From assembly GCA_051651645.1 (NCBI GenBank), contig JBOFSR010000016.1, positions 1 through 56,993 of the forward strand: a DNA stretch of 56,993 nt. The letters run 5' to 3'. Position numbers and translations under genes: made by a program. The notes under the pieces are model-generated. The model was not told the origin of the DNA and ran no database searches. It was given only the letters and a program-made list of their open reading frames with translations. Below, piece by piece: positions 34,140 through 42,181 of the stretch; the stretch's first letter is position 1; every line of letters begins with the position of its first letter. The DNA is from JBOFSR01 sp051651645. GTDB lineage: Bacteria; Spirochaetota; Spirochaetia; Treponematales; Treponemataceae.

Positions 34140-35246
34140 TCATATAGGATGTGATCCGTAATCGCCACGCTGGCCTGTTAATTCATAGCCGATTGATGAT
34201 ATGTTTTTTTTCTGGAGAGCTACTCCTTCAGCGGACTCGGTTCCTGTAGCAATTTTGTCATTGTAGAGCAGGTATTTTTTGCGGACGCTCAGAGGTGAAA
34301 GATTGGGCATTACAACATTCGCTCCTGCAAGTATTCCTAGTAGCTGTCCCCCTGGGATCAAGGTTCCTAATGCGGTTGTTGCTGGTAGCGGTGATTTTGG
34401 AAAAAGTAATCGGGTTATGCTGAGCATAATCAAGGTGAGCTCCAATGATCCATTTTTTTTATTGGCGAATGGCGTATCCTCATGCGTTAAAAATGGTCCC
34501 ATTCCAATCATTTCAGGCTGAATTTCTTGCATGAACATCAAATCTTCTACGATTGTATCAAGCGTTTGGTGCGGGCTGCCAATCATAATGCCAATTCCCG
34601 TCTGGAAATGTAGCTGCTTAAGTGTGCGAATGCAACGTTTTCGATTTTCTAAGTTCATACTCGACGGATGCAGTTTTGCATAATGCTCATCATTTGCCGT
34701 TTCATGACGGAGTAAAAATCTATCAACTCCAGCTTTTTTAATCGCTTGGTAAAAGGAATCAGACTTCTCTCCAATTGAAAGAGTTAATGCACAGTCAGGA
34801 TATTTTTGCTTTATGGCGGCAATGATTTCAGTCATTTTTTCAGCGGTGTAATAATCCTCCTCGCCACCTTGCATTACAAAACTTCGAAAACCGAGTGTAT
34901 AGCCTTGCTCATAGCAGGAAAGAATTTGTTCAAGTGAGAGGCGGTAGCGCTGTGCCTTTGAATTGGTTGCTCGAAGTCCGCAGTAATAGCAATCATTTTT
35001 GCAATAACTGCTAAACTCAATTAGCCCGCGCATATAAACCTTGTTGCCAAAGATGCTTTGCGAAACTTTTTGAGCAGTGCTGCGTAAATATTCTTTTAAT
35101 TCAGCAATCTTAGCTTGTTCGGTCTGTGTTAAAACTTTTTGATCCAGCGAGTTTTCAAACTCAAACGAAGAAAGCAGGATTTTTGCATCCTGTTTTGAAA
35201 GCATTTGAGTTTTTTTTATGGTGTCAATAATTTGTTTCGCTTGCAT
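34140..35246 (-). CDS. hydE: [FeFe]-hydrogenase maturation radical SAM protein HydE
   Basis: This 368-residue radical SAM enzyme helps to build the dithiomethylamine/diiron subcluster of [FeFe] hydrogenase. The [4Fe-4S]/SAM motif CKNDCYYCG (Cys82, Cys86, Cys89) is followed by LRATNSKAQRYRL. The body then shows GFRSFVMQGGE, LSIGEKSDSFY, RFLLRHETAN, GIGMIGSPHQT and PATTALGTLIPGG, all in the order of characterised HydE. The C-terminal end (GQRGDYGSHP) also fits. hydF, hydG and hydrogenase genes are not in the window. The ATG follows GGAG, and an inverted repeat sits just upstream. It is read in the same direction as ackA. Confidence 0.92.
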   Translation of the reverse strand: MQAKQIIDTIKKTQMLSKQDAKILLSSFEFENSLDQKVLTQTEQAKIAELKEYLRSTAQKVSQSIFGNKVYMRGLIEFSSYCKNDCYYCGLRATNSKAQRYRLSLEQILSCYEQGYTLGFRSFVMQGGEEDYYTAEKMTEIIAAIKQKYPDCALTLSIGEKSDSFYQAIKKAGVDRFLLRHETANDEHYAKLHPSSMNLENRKRCIRTLKQLHFQTGIGIMIGSPHQTLDTIVEDLMFMQEIQPEMIGMGPFLTHEDTPFANKKNGSLELTLIMLSITRLLFPKSPLPATTALGTLIPGGQLLGILAGANVVMPNLSPLSVRKKYLLYNDKIATGTESAEGVALQKKNISSIGYELTGQRGDYGSHPI

Positions 35247-35254
35247 AACTCTCC

Positions 35255-35300
35255 ATGCACATCTTTTGCTGTCCTTTTGTTTTGCTCACGTGATGTGCAT
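35255..35300 (-). promoter_or_regulatory. 9-bp inverted repeat abutting the hydE ribosome site
   Basis: ATGCACATC (35255-35263) and GATGTGCAT (35292-35300) are exact inverted repeats 28 nt apart. On the minus-strand RNA the second arm runs directly into the GGAG ribosome site of hydE. It could be an attenuator between ackA and hydE, or a two-site operator. Confidence 0.5.
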
Positions 35301-35325
35301 TTTTACAACGGACACACGGCTTAAA

Positions 35326-36663
35326 TTACTTGATTGCTAAAACAGTTTTCAAGGCAGGATTTTTCTCTAAATCTTTTTTAAATCCTTCTGCTCGAGCTTT
35401 ATTCACATAGTCTTTTGATTGAAATGAGTACGTGAATTTTGTGTGAACATCGTATGTTCCTTGCGTCAATGCATAGGTATCTTCTGTCATAACAAGCTCT
35501 TCGTCTGTAGGAATAACAAGGATTTTGATTTTTGAATCATCAGCACTAATGCACATTTCGGCATTTCGAGTACGAGCAATTTTATTTTTTTCAGTGTCGA
35601 TTTTGATACCAAGATGCTCAAGGCCTTTGCATGCTTTTTCACGCACAAAATGAGCAAACTCGCCAACACCTGCGGTGAAAACAATTGCGTCGGGCGTACA
35701 ACCGAGTCCTGCAATATAGCTACCAATGTATTTTTTTAAGCGATAGCATTCGATATCTTGTGCAAGCAAAGCTTTTTTGTCGCCTTTTTCTAAGGCAGCT
35801 TGCACATCGCGGCGGTCAACATATTGGCCTGTAATGCCCAAAAGCCCTGAGTTTTTATTCAAAGCTGAATCAACCTCGCTTGCACTCATTTGTGCTCGAT
35901 TCATAATATACAATGGCAAAGCAGGATCAACATCGCCACATCGAGTGCCCATAACCAACCCCTCAAGCGGAGTTAAGCCCATTGAAGTATCATGACAGCA
36001 GCCATTTTTTACTGCACAGCAAGAAGATCCGTTTCCTATATGCAAAATGACAAGATTTGTTTTTTGAGGATCTTTATCCAAAATAACGCTCGCACGTTTT
36101 GCTGTGTATACGTAAGATGTGCCGTGAAATCCGTAGCGGCGAGCGGCGTATTTTTCATACCATTCGTGCGGAATTGCGTACATAAAAGAAGATGGCGGCA
36201 TTGTTTGATGCCACGCCGTATCCATTATTGCCGCATGAGGAACATTGGGAAGCACTTTTTGTGCAGCCTCTATGCCGAGCAAATTTGCAGGTTCATGGAG
36301 CGGAGCAAGCGGAATAATACTACGGAAAGATTCGATCACTTCTGGCGTTATCAAAACTGATTTTGTGAATTTTTCGCCCCCATGCACAACACGATGTCCA
36401 ACCGCCTTAACCTCGCTCATATTTTTTATCACACCAACGCTCAGATCGGTGATTGTTGTCATAATTTTTTCAATCGCGTTTGTGTGATTTTTGCAATCAA
36501 ATTCCACTTGGTACGTGTCTTTTCCCTTTGCGTTATGCTCAATATTCGCACCAGAGCCACCAATTCGCTCGATTACACCGAACGCCAATACATCCTTATT
36601 TGCCCAATCATACAACTGATATTTTGCAGACGAACTGCCACAATTAAGAGTTAAAATAACCAT
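35326..36663 (-). CDS. ackA: Acetate kinase
   Basis: This 445-residue cytoplasmic enzyme makes ATP and acetate from acetyl phosphate, the last step of acetate fermentation. It has the N-terminal motif LTLNCGSSSAKYQ, GHRVVHGG, the RRYGFHGTSY stretch, HIGNGSSCCAVK, DTSMGLTPLEGLVMGTR and FTAGVGEF. It is about 40 residues longer than most acetate kinases because of a Lys-rich C-terminal extension after the usual end near EELVMTEDT. The ATG follows GAGG. It reads towards hydE, fitting a fermentation/hydrogen metabolism cluster. A phosphotransacetylase is not seen here. Confidence 0.95.
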   Translation of the reverse strand: MVILTLNCGSSSAKYQLYDWANKDVLAFGVIERIGGSGANIEHNAKGKDTYQVEFDCKNHTNAIEKIMTTITDLSVGVIKNMSEVKAVGHRVVHGGEKFTKSVLITPEVIESFRSIIPLAPLHEPANLLGIEAAQKVLPNVPHAAIMDTAWHQTMPPSSFMYAIPHEWYEKYAARRYGFHGTSYVYTAKRASVILDKDPQKTNLVILHIGNGSSCCAVKNGCCHDTSMGLTPLEGLVMGTRCGDVDPALPLYIMNRAQMSASEVDSALNKNSGLLGITGQYVDRRDVQAALEKGDKKALLAQDIECYRLKKYIGSYIAGLGCTPDAIVFTAGVGEFAHFVREKACKGLEHLGIKIDTEKNKIARTRNAEMCISADDSKIKILVIPTDEELVMTEDTYALTQGTYDVHTKFTYSFQSKDYVNKARAEGFKKDLEKNPALKTVLAIK

Positions 36664-36904
36664 TTCGTACCTCGATTTTTAGCTTTAAGCTGATTTGTTT
36701 TATGTGCAACTTTAAAAAAGTTGAGAGAAGCTATTTTGCCACAAATGCTATCAAAAGATTTACAGAAAATAGCAATTTATCATTAAATAGAAATCATCTG
36801 TATTATAGTATAAATCGTTCTATAAAAAATCACAAGGGAAAAATAAAAAAAAAGCGTGCATGATTTTTTGAACGCTCTAGTAGGACGCACTCCGTACAAA
36901 ACTC

Positions 36905-36933
36905 TTTACTTTTTTTGCTTATTTGGATATAAT
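36905..36933 (+). promoter_or_regulatory. pgk promoter
   Basis: TTTACT (36905-36910) and a perfect TATAAT (36928-36933) are separated by 17 bp. The predicted start is near 36940, and the GGAGG site follows at 36957. The rest of the 36664-36965 interval shows only small palindromes (for example 36707-36723) and no clear ackA promoter. Confidence 0.7.
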
Positions 36934-36965
36934 TTTATAAATTTCAATTATTTCTTGGAGGAATT

Positions 36966-38225
36966 ATGATTAAAACGGTAAAAGATATAGCACTTGCTGG
37001 TAAGCGTGTTATTATGCGTGTGGATTTCAATGTGCCAATGAAAGATGGCGTGGTACAAGACGACACTCGGATTATGGCAGCTCTTCCCACGATTACATAT
37101 ATTCTTGATCAAAAACCACGAAGCTTGGTTTTAATGAGCCATTTAGGGGATCCAAAAAAGGATTCCAAAAAGGCAAAAGAAAAAGCTGAATCTGCTGGAA
37201 AGGCTTTTGATATGGAATCTTATATTGAAGGTAAGCACCGAATGAAGCCTGTGGCAAAATATCTTGAAGGAAAGCTTGGTAAAACAGTCGCTTTTGCTCC
37301 TTCTTGTAAAGACCAAAAAGCGGTTGTTGACGGCTTGGCTGACGGTGGTGTTTTAATGCTTGAAAACACTCGTTTTCATGAAGAAGAAACTGCAAAAGAC
37401 ATTGCTGTGCAAGAAGTTCTTTCAAAAGAGCTTGCAACGTATGGTGATGTTTATGTCAACGATGCATTTGGCACCGCTCACAGAGCACATGCCTCTACTG
37501 CAACAATTGCAAAGTTTGTTCCCGTTAAAGTTGGGGGATTTTTAATGGAAAAAGAGGTAAAATACCTTGATCCGATGGTGTCAAATCCTGCAAAACCGAT
37601 GATTGCGATTATTGGAGGGGCAAAAGTTTCATCAAAAATTGCTGTGCTTGAAAGCCTTTTGAAAAATGCCTCTGCTCTTATTATTGGCGGTGGAATGGCG
37701 TACACGTTTTTAAAAGCACAGGGTCATACTATTGGTAAATCTTTGGTTGAAGACGACTTTATTCAAACTGCAAAGGATTTATTAAAATCTGCAAGTGAAA
37801 AAAATGTAAAAATTATTTTACCCTTAGATCACTTGTGTTCTGCAGATTTTTCCCCTGAGGCAAAGGCTGTTGCCATTGATGCTTTAGATATTCCTGCTGA
37901 TTTAATGGGAATGGACGTTGGCGAAAAAACGGTTGAAGTTTATACTAAAGAAATCCTTGCTGCAAAATCAATTGTTTGGAATGGCCCTGTTGGCGTTTTT
38001 GAATTTGACGCGTTCTCAAAAGGAACAGAAAAACTTGCATATCTTGTTGCACAAGCAACCGATAAGGGTGCAATTTCTGTTGTTGGCGGTGGCGACTCTG
38101 TTGCAGCTGTCAATAAATTTAAACTTGCAAGCAAAATGAGCCATGTTTCAACAGGTGGAGGAGCCTCCCTTGAATACCTTGAGGGCAAAACGCTCCCTGG
38201 TATTGCTGTTTTAGAGACAAAGTAA
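36966..38225 (+). CDS. pgk: Phosphoglycerate kinase
   Basis: This 419-residue glycolytic enzyme transfers phosphate from 1,3-bisphosphoglycerate to ADP. It shows RVDFNVPMKDG near the N terminus, LMSHLGDPK, LENTRFHEEE, VNDAFGTAHRAHAST, the hinge region GGAKVSSKI, and the nucleotide-binding WNGPVGVFE and GGGDSVAAV. Compared with the usual 390-400 residues it has a Lys/Glu-rich insert after LGDPK (about residues 60-90). It stands as a single transcription unit between a strong promoter and a clear terminator. Confidence 0.96.
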   Translation: MIKTVKDIALAGKRVIMRVDFNVPMKDGVVQDDTRIMAALPTITYILDQKPRSLVLMSHLGDPKKDSKKAKEKAESAGKAFDMESYIEGKHRMKPVAKYLEGKLGKTVAFAPSCKDQKAVVDGLADGGVLMLENTRFHEEETAKDIAVQEVLSKELATYGDVYVNDAFGTAHRAHASTATIAKFVPVKVGGFLMEKEVKYLDPMVSNPAKPMIAIIGGAKVSSKIAVLESLLKNASALIIGGGMAYTFLKAQGHTIGKSLVEDDFIQTAKDLLKSASEKNVKIILPLDHLCSADFSPEAKAVAIDALDIPADLMGMDVGEKTVEVYTKEILAAKSIVWNGPVGVFEFDAFSKGTEKLAYLVAQATDKGAISVVGGGDSVAAVNKFKLASKMSHVSTGGGASLEYLEGKTLPGIAVLETK

Positions 38226-38242
38226 AAATTGTTCATATATGT

Positions 38243-38276
38243 AGGTGATTGGTAGTATATCAATCGCCTGTTTTTT
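38243..38276 (+). terminator. Intrinsic terminator of pgk
   Basis: A 9-bp stem (38243-38251 with 38261-38269, one G-T pair) and a 9-nt loop are followed by a T-run at 38271-38276 and then ATTT. This is a standard Rho-independent terminator. Confidence 0.85.
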
Positions 38277-38347
38277 ATTTAAAGCATCACAAAAACGTAA
38301 TTTCAAAACATGGTTGCAATTACGCCCTGTATCAAATTGGAGGAAGT

Positions 38348-39676
38348 ATGATTATTGGAAATGGACAATTAATTACGCATAATGCACAAAATGATTTTTT
38401 TAATGACGGATCTGTCGTTGTTGAAAATGGTTTAATTGTTGATTTTGGCAAAACTTTTGACATGCAAACAAAATATCCGCAGCACGAATTTATTGATGCA
38501 AAGGGTAAAATCATTATGCCTGCATTAATTAATACCCATCATCATATTTACAGTGCTTTTGCACGCGGCCTTGTGATGAATAATCCTTGTGCAAAAACGT
38601 TTACGGATATTCTTAAAAATGTGTGGTGGAAAATTGATAAAAATCTCAGCCTTGAGGACACAAAATACAGTGCATACGCAACTCTTGTTGAGTCAATTAA
38701 ATGCGGAGTTGGAACTATTTTTGATCACCATGCAAGTCCCTTTGCTATTGATGGTAGTTTGACAACACTTGCCGAGGCTGCACAAACACTTGGTATTCGG
38801 GGGAGTTTTTGCTATGAATGCTCTGATCGTGACGGCAAGGAAATTTTCCAGCACGGGTTACAAGAAAATATTGATTTTATCAAAAAACATAATGGATCGA
38901 ATCAAACAATGACAAGGGGAATGTTTGGGCTTCATGCCTCGTTTACTTTGAGCAATCAAAGCATGACAGATATTGCGAGTGCCATGAGCTCTAGTGGGGC
39001 AGGCTATCATGTGCATGTAGCAGAGGGCCTTGAAGACGTGCAAGATTGTTTGGATCAGTATAATAAGCGAATTATTAATCGACTCTTTGATTTTAAAATG
39101 CTTGGCGAGAAAACACTAGCGATTCACTGTATTCATGTCACCGAAGAAGAAATGGATTTGCTTAAGCAGACAAAAACGTGCGTGATTAACAACCCTGAGT
39201 CAAATATGGGAAATGCGGTCGGCTGTGCTCCCGTGATTAGAATGATTGAAAAGGGCTTGTGCGTTGGGCTTGGTAGCGATGGCTACACCAGTGATATGTT
39301 TGAGTCAATGAAAGTTGAAAATATTATTCACAAGCATAATTTAGGTAATTCCAATGTTGGCTTTATGGAAACAGGAAAAATGCAATTTGAAAATAATAGT
39401 TTGATTGCAAGTAATCATTTTGGTTTGCCAATTGGCAGGATTGAAAAAAAGGCTAGTGCGGACTTGATTTTGGTTGATTATAATCCGAGTACACCTGTAC
39501 ATGCAAATAATACGCTTGGACATATTTTATTTGGATTTTCTGGCCGATCTATTGATTCAACCATGATTGCAGGTAAATTTGTGATGAAAGACAGAATAAT
39601 TACTACTATTGATGAGCAAGAAGTTTTTGCAAAATCACGTGAAACTGCACAAAAACTATGGAACAAGCTGACATAA
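38348..39676 (+). CDS. ssnA: SsnA-like aminohydrolase
   Basis: The start is set at the ATG 38348 after GGAGGA. The reading frame extends upstream to 38249, but that stretch overlaps the pgk terminator and does not look like protein. The 442-residue product is a metal-dependent amidohydrolase (TIM barrel) with NTHHH at 62-66 and the SsnA-specific stretch LKNVWWKID. It also has IFDHHASP, an HVAEG metal-His motif, NNPESNMGNAVG and LGSDGYTSDMFE. SsnA is a putative aminohydrolase found with selenium-dependent molybdenum hydroxylase genes (xdh, ygfK, yqeC), none of which is nearby. The substrate is unproven. Confidence 0.85.
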   Translation: MIIGNGQLITHNAQNDFFNDGSVVVENGLIVDFGKTFDMQTKYPQHEFIDAKGKIIMPALINTHHHIYSAFARGLVMNNPCAKTFTDILKNVWWKIDKNLSLEDTKYSAYATLVESIKCGVGTIFDHHASPFAIDGSLTTLAEAAQTLGIRGSFCYECSDRDGKEIFQHGLQENIDFIKKHNGSNQTMTRGMFGLHASFTLSNQSMTDIASAMSSSGAGYHVHVAEGLEDVQDCLDQYNKRIINRLFDFKMLGEKTLAIHCIHVTEEEMDLLKQTKTCVINNPESNMGNAVGCAPVIRMIEKGLCVGLGSDGYTSDMFESMKVENIIHKHNLGNSNVGFMETGKMQFENNSLIASNHFGLPIGRIEKKASADLILVDYNPSTPVHANNTLGHILFGFSGRSIDSTMIAGKFVMKDRIITTIDEQEVFAKSRETAQKLWNKLT

Positions 39677-39688
39677 TTATTTACAAGT

Positions 39689-40348
39689 TTAAATTCGCAT
39701 TGATTTTTCTTCTTTAATTGAAGTAAACTCATTATGTCCAGGATAAACGATGGTCTTTTCAGGTAATTGAAAAAGCATTTGGAGTGTTTCTCTCATTGTT
39801 CGATAACTTCCACCTGGTAAATCGGTTCTGCCATGAGTGCCCTGAAATAAAGTGTCGCCTGAAAAAAGGCAGTTTTGTTGTGCTGAGTAAAAACAAACAG
39901 AGCCTTGTGTATGCCCTGGCGTATGAATGACTTGTAAGCCTTGTGGAAAATCATCGCAACCGTCAAAAAGAATTTGTTTGTCTTCTAGTAAAAAGTCACT
40001 TTCTGGCAAGGGTGATCCATACTGATCAATAAACGCTGAAGCTCCAATTTTTTCAAAATCGCTTCGATGATTTCGCAGGCCGTCTTTGCCAAGATATTTT
40101 GCATCCCCTTCATGGATATAAATTTTTGCATCCACAAAGTTTTTTTTTAATTCAGGTAGGGCAATTACATGATCTAAGTGCCCATGTGTTAGAATAATTG
40201 CTGAAACGGTTTTATTGGTTTGCTGAGTATGTGCAAGCAATGTATCAAAGTCCCCACCTGGATCAATTAGACAAAGCGAATTGTTTGAAAGAGAAAAACA
40301 GTAGGTGTTGACTTCAAGTGGACCTGTGATAAATCGCTTAAGTTGCAT
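39689..40348 (-). CDS. MBL-fold hydrolase (glyoxalase II-like)
   Basis: This 219-residue zinc metallohydrolase has the metallo-beta-lactamase signature THGHLDH at 54-60, a later HTPGHTQGS, SGDTLF and a final YPGHNEFT, so both metal sites are complete. It belongs to the YcbL/glyoxalase II-type group of thioester hydrolases; the true substrate is uncertain. The ATG lies only 6 nt after the stop of the upstream DbpA-type gene and lacks a ribosome site, pointing to translational coupling. It is convergent with ssnA, 12 nt apart. Confidence 0.85.
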   Translation of the reverse strand: MQLKRFITGPLEVNTYCFSLSNNSLCLIDPGGDFDTLLAHTQQTNKTVSAIILTHGHLDHVIALPELKKNFVDAKIYIHEGDAKYLGKDGLRNHRSDFEKIGASAFIDQYGSPLPESDFLLEDKQILFDGCDDFPQGLQVIHTPGHTQGSVCFYSAQQNCLFSGDTLFQGTHGRTDLPGGSYRTMRETLQMLFQLPEKTIVYPGHNEFTSIKEEKSMRI

Positions 40349-40354
40349 TGTTTT

Positions 40355-40957
40355 CTATATTTGGTCTAAGCTAGACGGCACATCGGTTTGTTCGGTTTCA
40401 GGTGCTTCTGATTCAAGTTCTTCTCGTTTTTTTGAATAACTTACGGGGATCTTTCTTCCACGGTATTCATAGCCGTTGAGTTTTTCAATAACTCTATCTG
40501 CATCTTCTTTAAAAAGTTGTACAAACGAAAAATTTTCAAGTACACGAATAAAGCCTACTCGTTCGCGACCAAGCTCAGCCACGTTCATAACTAAGCCTAA
40601 TAAATCGCGAGGGAACACCCGCCGACTTTTTCCAATTCCAATAAAAATAGTTGCGGCATGCTCTTCTGCGATGTAAACTTTGGGCGATGGCACTCGTTGT
40701 TCTGTTCCTTCATAAGTGCGAGGTCGAGTCCATTTTCCATCAGGCGTATTTCGTCGGCCGTTTTTGCCATGGTGCATTCCATTTTGTGCAAGATACGCCG
40801 CAACATAATTTCGCAAGGCAAATGGTACATTTTTTTTGTATATTTTTTTTAATTTGTCTAAAGCAATAGGATCTTTTGTTGATTTAACCTGATTTACGGT
40901 ATCCTGTAACATAGCAGAAAACTCTGCCTCAAAATTATCGTCGTTTTTAAAACTCAC
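40355..40957 (-). CDS. Stand-alone DbpA-type RNA-binding protein
   Basis: This 200-residue protein has a GTG start after AGGAG. The N-terminal third is helical and charged. The linker is basic (HGKNGRRNTPDGKW). The C-terminal half (about 100-185) is a DbpA RNA-binding domain of RRM type with IFIGIGKSRRVFPRDLLGLV, VGFIRVLENFSFVQL and NGYEYRGRKIPVSY. This domain normally ends a DEAD-box helicase and directs it to 23S rRNA hairpin 92. Here it comes without any helicase domain. It may bind rRNA or another RNA independently, or assist a helicase in trans. It is coupled with the downstream MBL hydrolase gene. Confidence 0.8.
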   Translation of the reverse strand: MSFKNDDNFEAEFSAMLQDTVNQVKSTKDPIALDKLKKIYKKNVPFALRNYVAAYLAQNGMHHGKNGRRNTPDGKWTRPRTYEGTEQRVPSPKVYIAEEHAATIFIGIGKSRRVFPRDLLGLVMNVAELGRERVGFIRVLENFSFVQLFKEDADRVIEKLNGYEYRGRKIPVSYSKKREELESEAPETEQTDVPSSLDQI

Positions 40958-40994
40958 TATTTTCTCCTAAAATATATATGGTGTGTGAATAAAT

Positions 40995-41020
40995 TTGCTA
41001 GTTTAAAGTTTTCCTAGCAA
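40995..41020 (-). terminator. Likely clpP terminator
   Basis: TTGCTAG (40995-41001) and CTAGCAA (41014-41020) form a 7-bp stem with a 12-nt loop. Read on the minus strand, it lies 14 nt past the clpP stop and is followed by ATTTATT, a weak T-rich tail. Confidence 0.5.
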
Positions 41021-41034
41021 CTAAAATAAACGCA

Positions 41035-41634
41035 TTATGTTAGTTCTGATCTATTAGAAATAACTTTTCCAATTAGGCCATAAGATTTTGATTCTTCTGC
41101 GTTTAACCAATAGTCTCTGTCTGTATCTTGCTCTACTTGAGTAAGAGGTACCCCTGTTTCTTTTGCGATGAGCTCATTTATTTTTGAGCGCAATTTTTCA
41201 ACTTCAAGTGCATGAATTTCAATTTCTGTTGCCACGCCTTTTATTCCGCTCAATGGCTGATGGATTAAGTAATGGCTATTTGGCAAGCCAAGCCGTCGTT
41301 CTTTTGGGCTGCTGAGCAATATTAATGCACCAGCACTTGCTACTAAGCCCATTCCAATCGTATACACAGGTGCAGAAATAAATCGAATCATATCAAAGAT
41401 TGCAAAGCCTGCATCAACATCACCGCCAGGTGAATCTATAAATACATAAATGGGTTCGGAGCTAGCTGCTTCAAGAATTAAAAGCTGTTTGACGACCTTT
41501 TCTGCAAGCGGTTTATCAACTTCTCCTGATAAAATAATTTGGCGAGTTTTTAGAAATTTTTCGACAAATGAATCTGGTGCTGTTTCTTTTTCGTCTTTTT
41601 CGCATGCTAAAAGCTCAATGTTTTCGGTTTTCAT
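41035..41634 (-). CDS. clpP: ClpP-type serine protease subunit
   Basis: This 199-residue protease subunit forms barrel complexes with Clp ATPases. The catalytic triad is present with exact family spacing: Ser100 (MGLVASAGA), His125 (HYLIHQPL) and Asp174 (DTDRDYWL), 25 and 49 residues apart as in E. coli ClpP. The N-terminal 30 residues are acidic and differ from the usual processing sequence, so it may be a secondary paralogue. No clpX lies nearby. The promoter places the transcript start on the ATG, and there is no ribosome site. Confidence 0.92.
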   Translation of the reverse strand: MKTENIELLACEKDEKETAPDSFVEKFLKTRQIILSGEVDKPLAEKVVKQLLILEAASSEPIYVFIDSPGGDVDAGFAIFDMIRFISAPVYTIGMGLVASAGALILLSSPKERRLGLPNSHYLIHQPLSGIKGVATEIEIHALEVEKLRSKINELIAKETGVPLTQVEQDTDRDYWLNAEESKSYGLIGKVISNRSELT

Positions 41635-41640
41635 TTTTAT

Positions 41641-41669
41641 AATATAGGCATTTTTTTTACTTTTGTCTA
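41641..41669 (-). promoter_or_regulatory. clpP promoter, predicted leaderless start
   Basis: On the minus strand, TAGACA (41669-41664) and TATATT (41646-41641) are 17 bp apart. The seventh base after the -10 box is the A of the clpP ATG (41634). Confidence 0.6.
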
Positions 41670-41737
41670 TGACTTTTTTTGTTTTGCTTTAAAGTTTAGC
41701 TTAAACTTTGGACAGTTTTTCAAAGTACTAATTTTCT

Positions 41738-42148
41738 TTAGTTTTCGGTATGTTCGTTAAGGCCATCAACAGAAAATTCTGCAGGAATTTTACTCGGACG
41801 CCCTGTGTCTTTAGAAACACACGCCCATGTAACGGTTGCTTCGACGCATAAAGTGCTGTCTTCTTTGTAAATTTTTTGCTTAAACTCTCCAGAAAAAGCC
41901 TTGCGTTTGGAGGGGTATGTTTCAATAAAAAGTTTATCGTCAAGCAAGGCACTTCCTTTATAGTAGATGTCCACATGCGTAACATACAAGTAAAGTCCTT
42001 GTTTCACAACACTATGATAGTCAAATCCTGCCGCATGCAAAAACTCCATCCTGCCGTATTCAAGGTAGTTAAGGTAAACGGCATTGTTGACATGGGCGTA
42101 GGCGTCGCATTCATACGAACGGACAGTTGTTGTTGCTACGTGTTTCAT
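41738..42148 (-). CDS. Acyl-CoA/acyl-ACP thioesterase, hot-dog fold
   Basis: This 136-residue 4-hydroxybenzoyl-CoA thioesterase-like (YbgC/FcbC type) protein has the active-site helix CDAYAHVNNAVYLNYLEYGR, with Asp15 as the likely catalytic residue. The strand pattern (VDIYYKGSALL, then FKQKIY) also fits. It probably hydrolyses a short or medium acyl thioester; the substrate is unknown. The ATG follows a GGAGG site. It lies just downstream of the lipoprotein/membrane gene pair and could be co-transcribed with it (33 nt gap). Confidence 0.85.
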   Translation of the reverse strand: MKHVATTTVRSYECDAYAHVNNAVYLNYLEYGRMEFLHAAGFDYHSVVKQGLYLYVTHVDIYYKGSALLDDKLFIETYPSKRKAFSGEFKQKIYKEDSTLCVEATVTWACVSKDTGRPSKIPAEFSVDGLNEHTEN

Positions 42149-42181
42149 AAATCCTCCCTCCGTAAAAGACGGTACAGTATT

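Noticed and set aside
36853..36876. Hairpin with an A-run, a possible minus-strand terminator upstream of pgk
   Set aside because: The stem has only 5 bp (AGCGT/ACGCT) and no minus-strand gene would be served by it.
38249..38347. Upstream extension of the ssnA reading frame
   Set aside because: It overlaps the pgk terminator, its residues do not resemble the family, and the ATG at 38348 has a strong ribosome site and the conserved N terminus.
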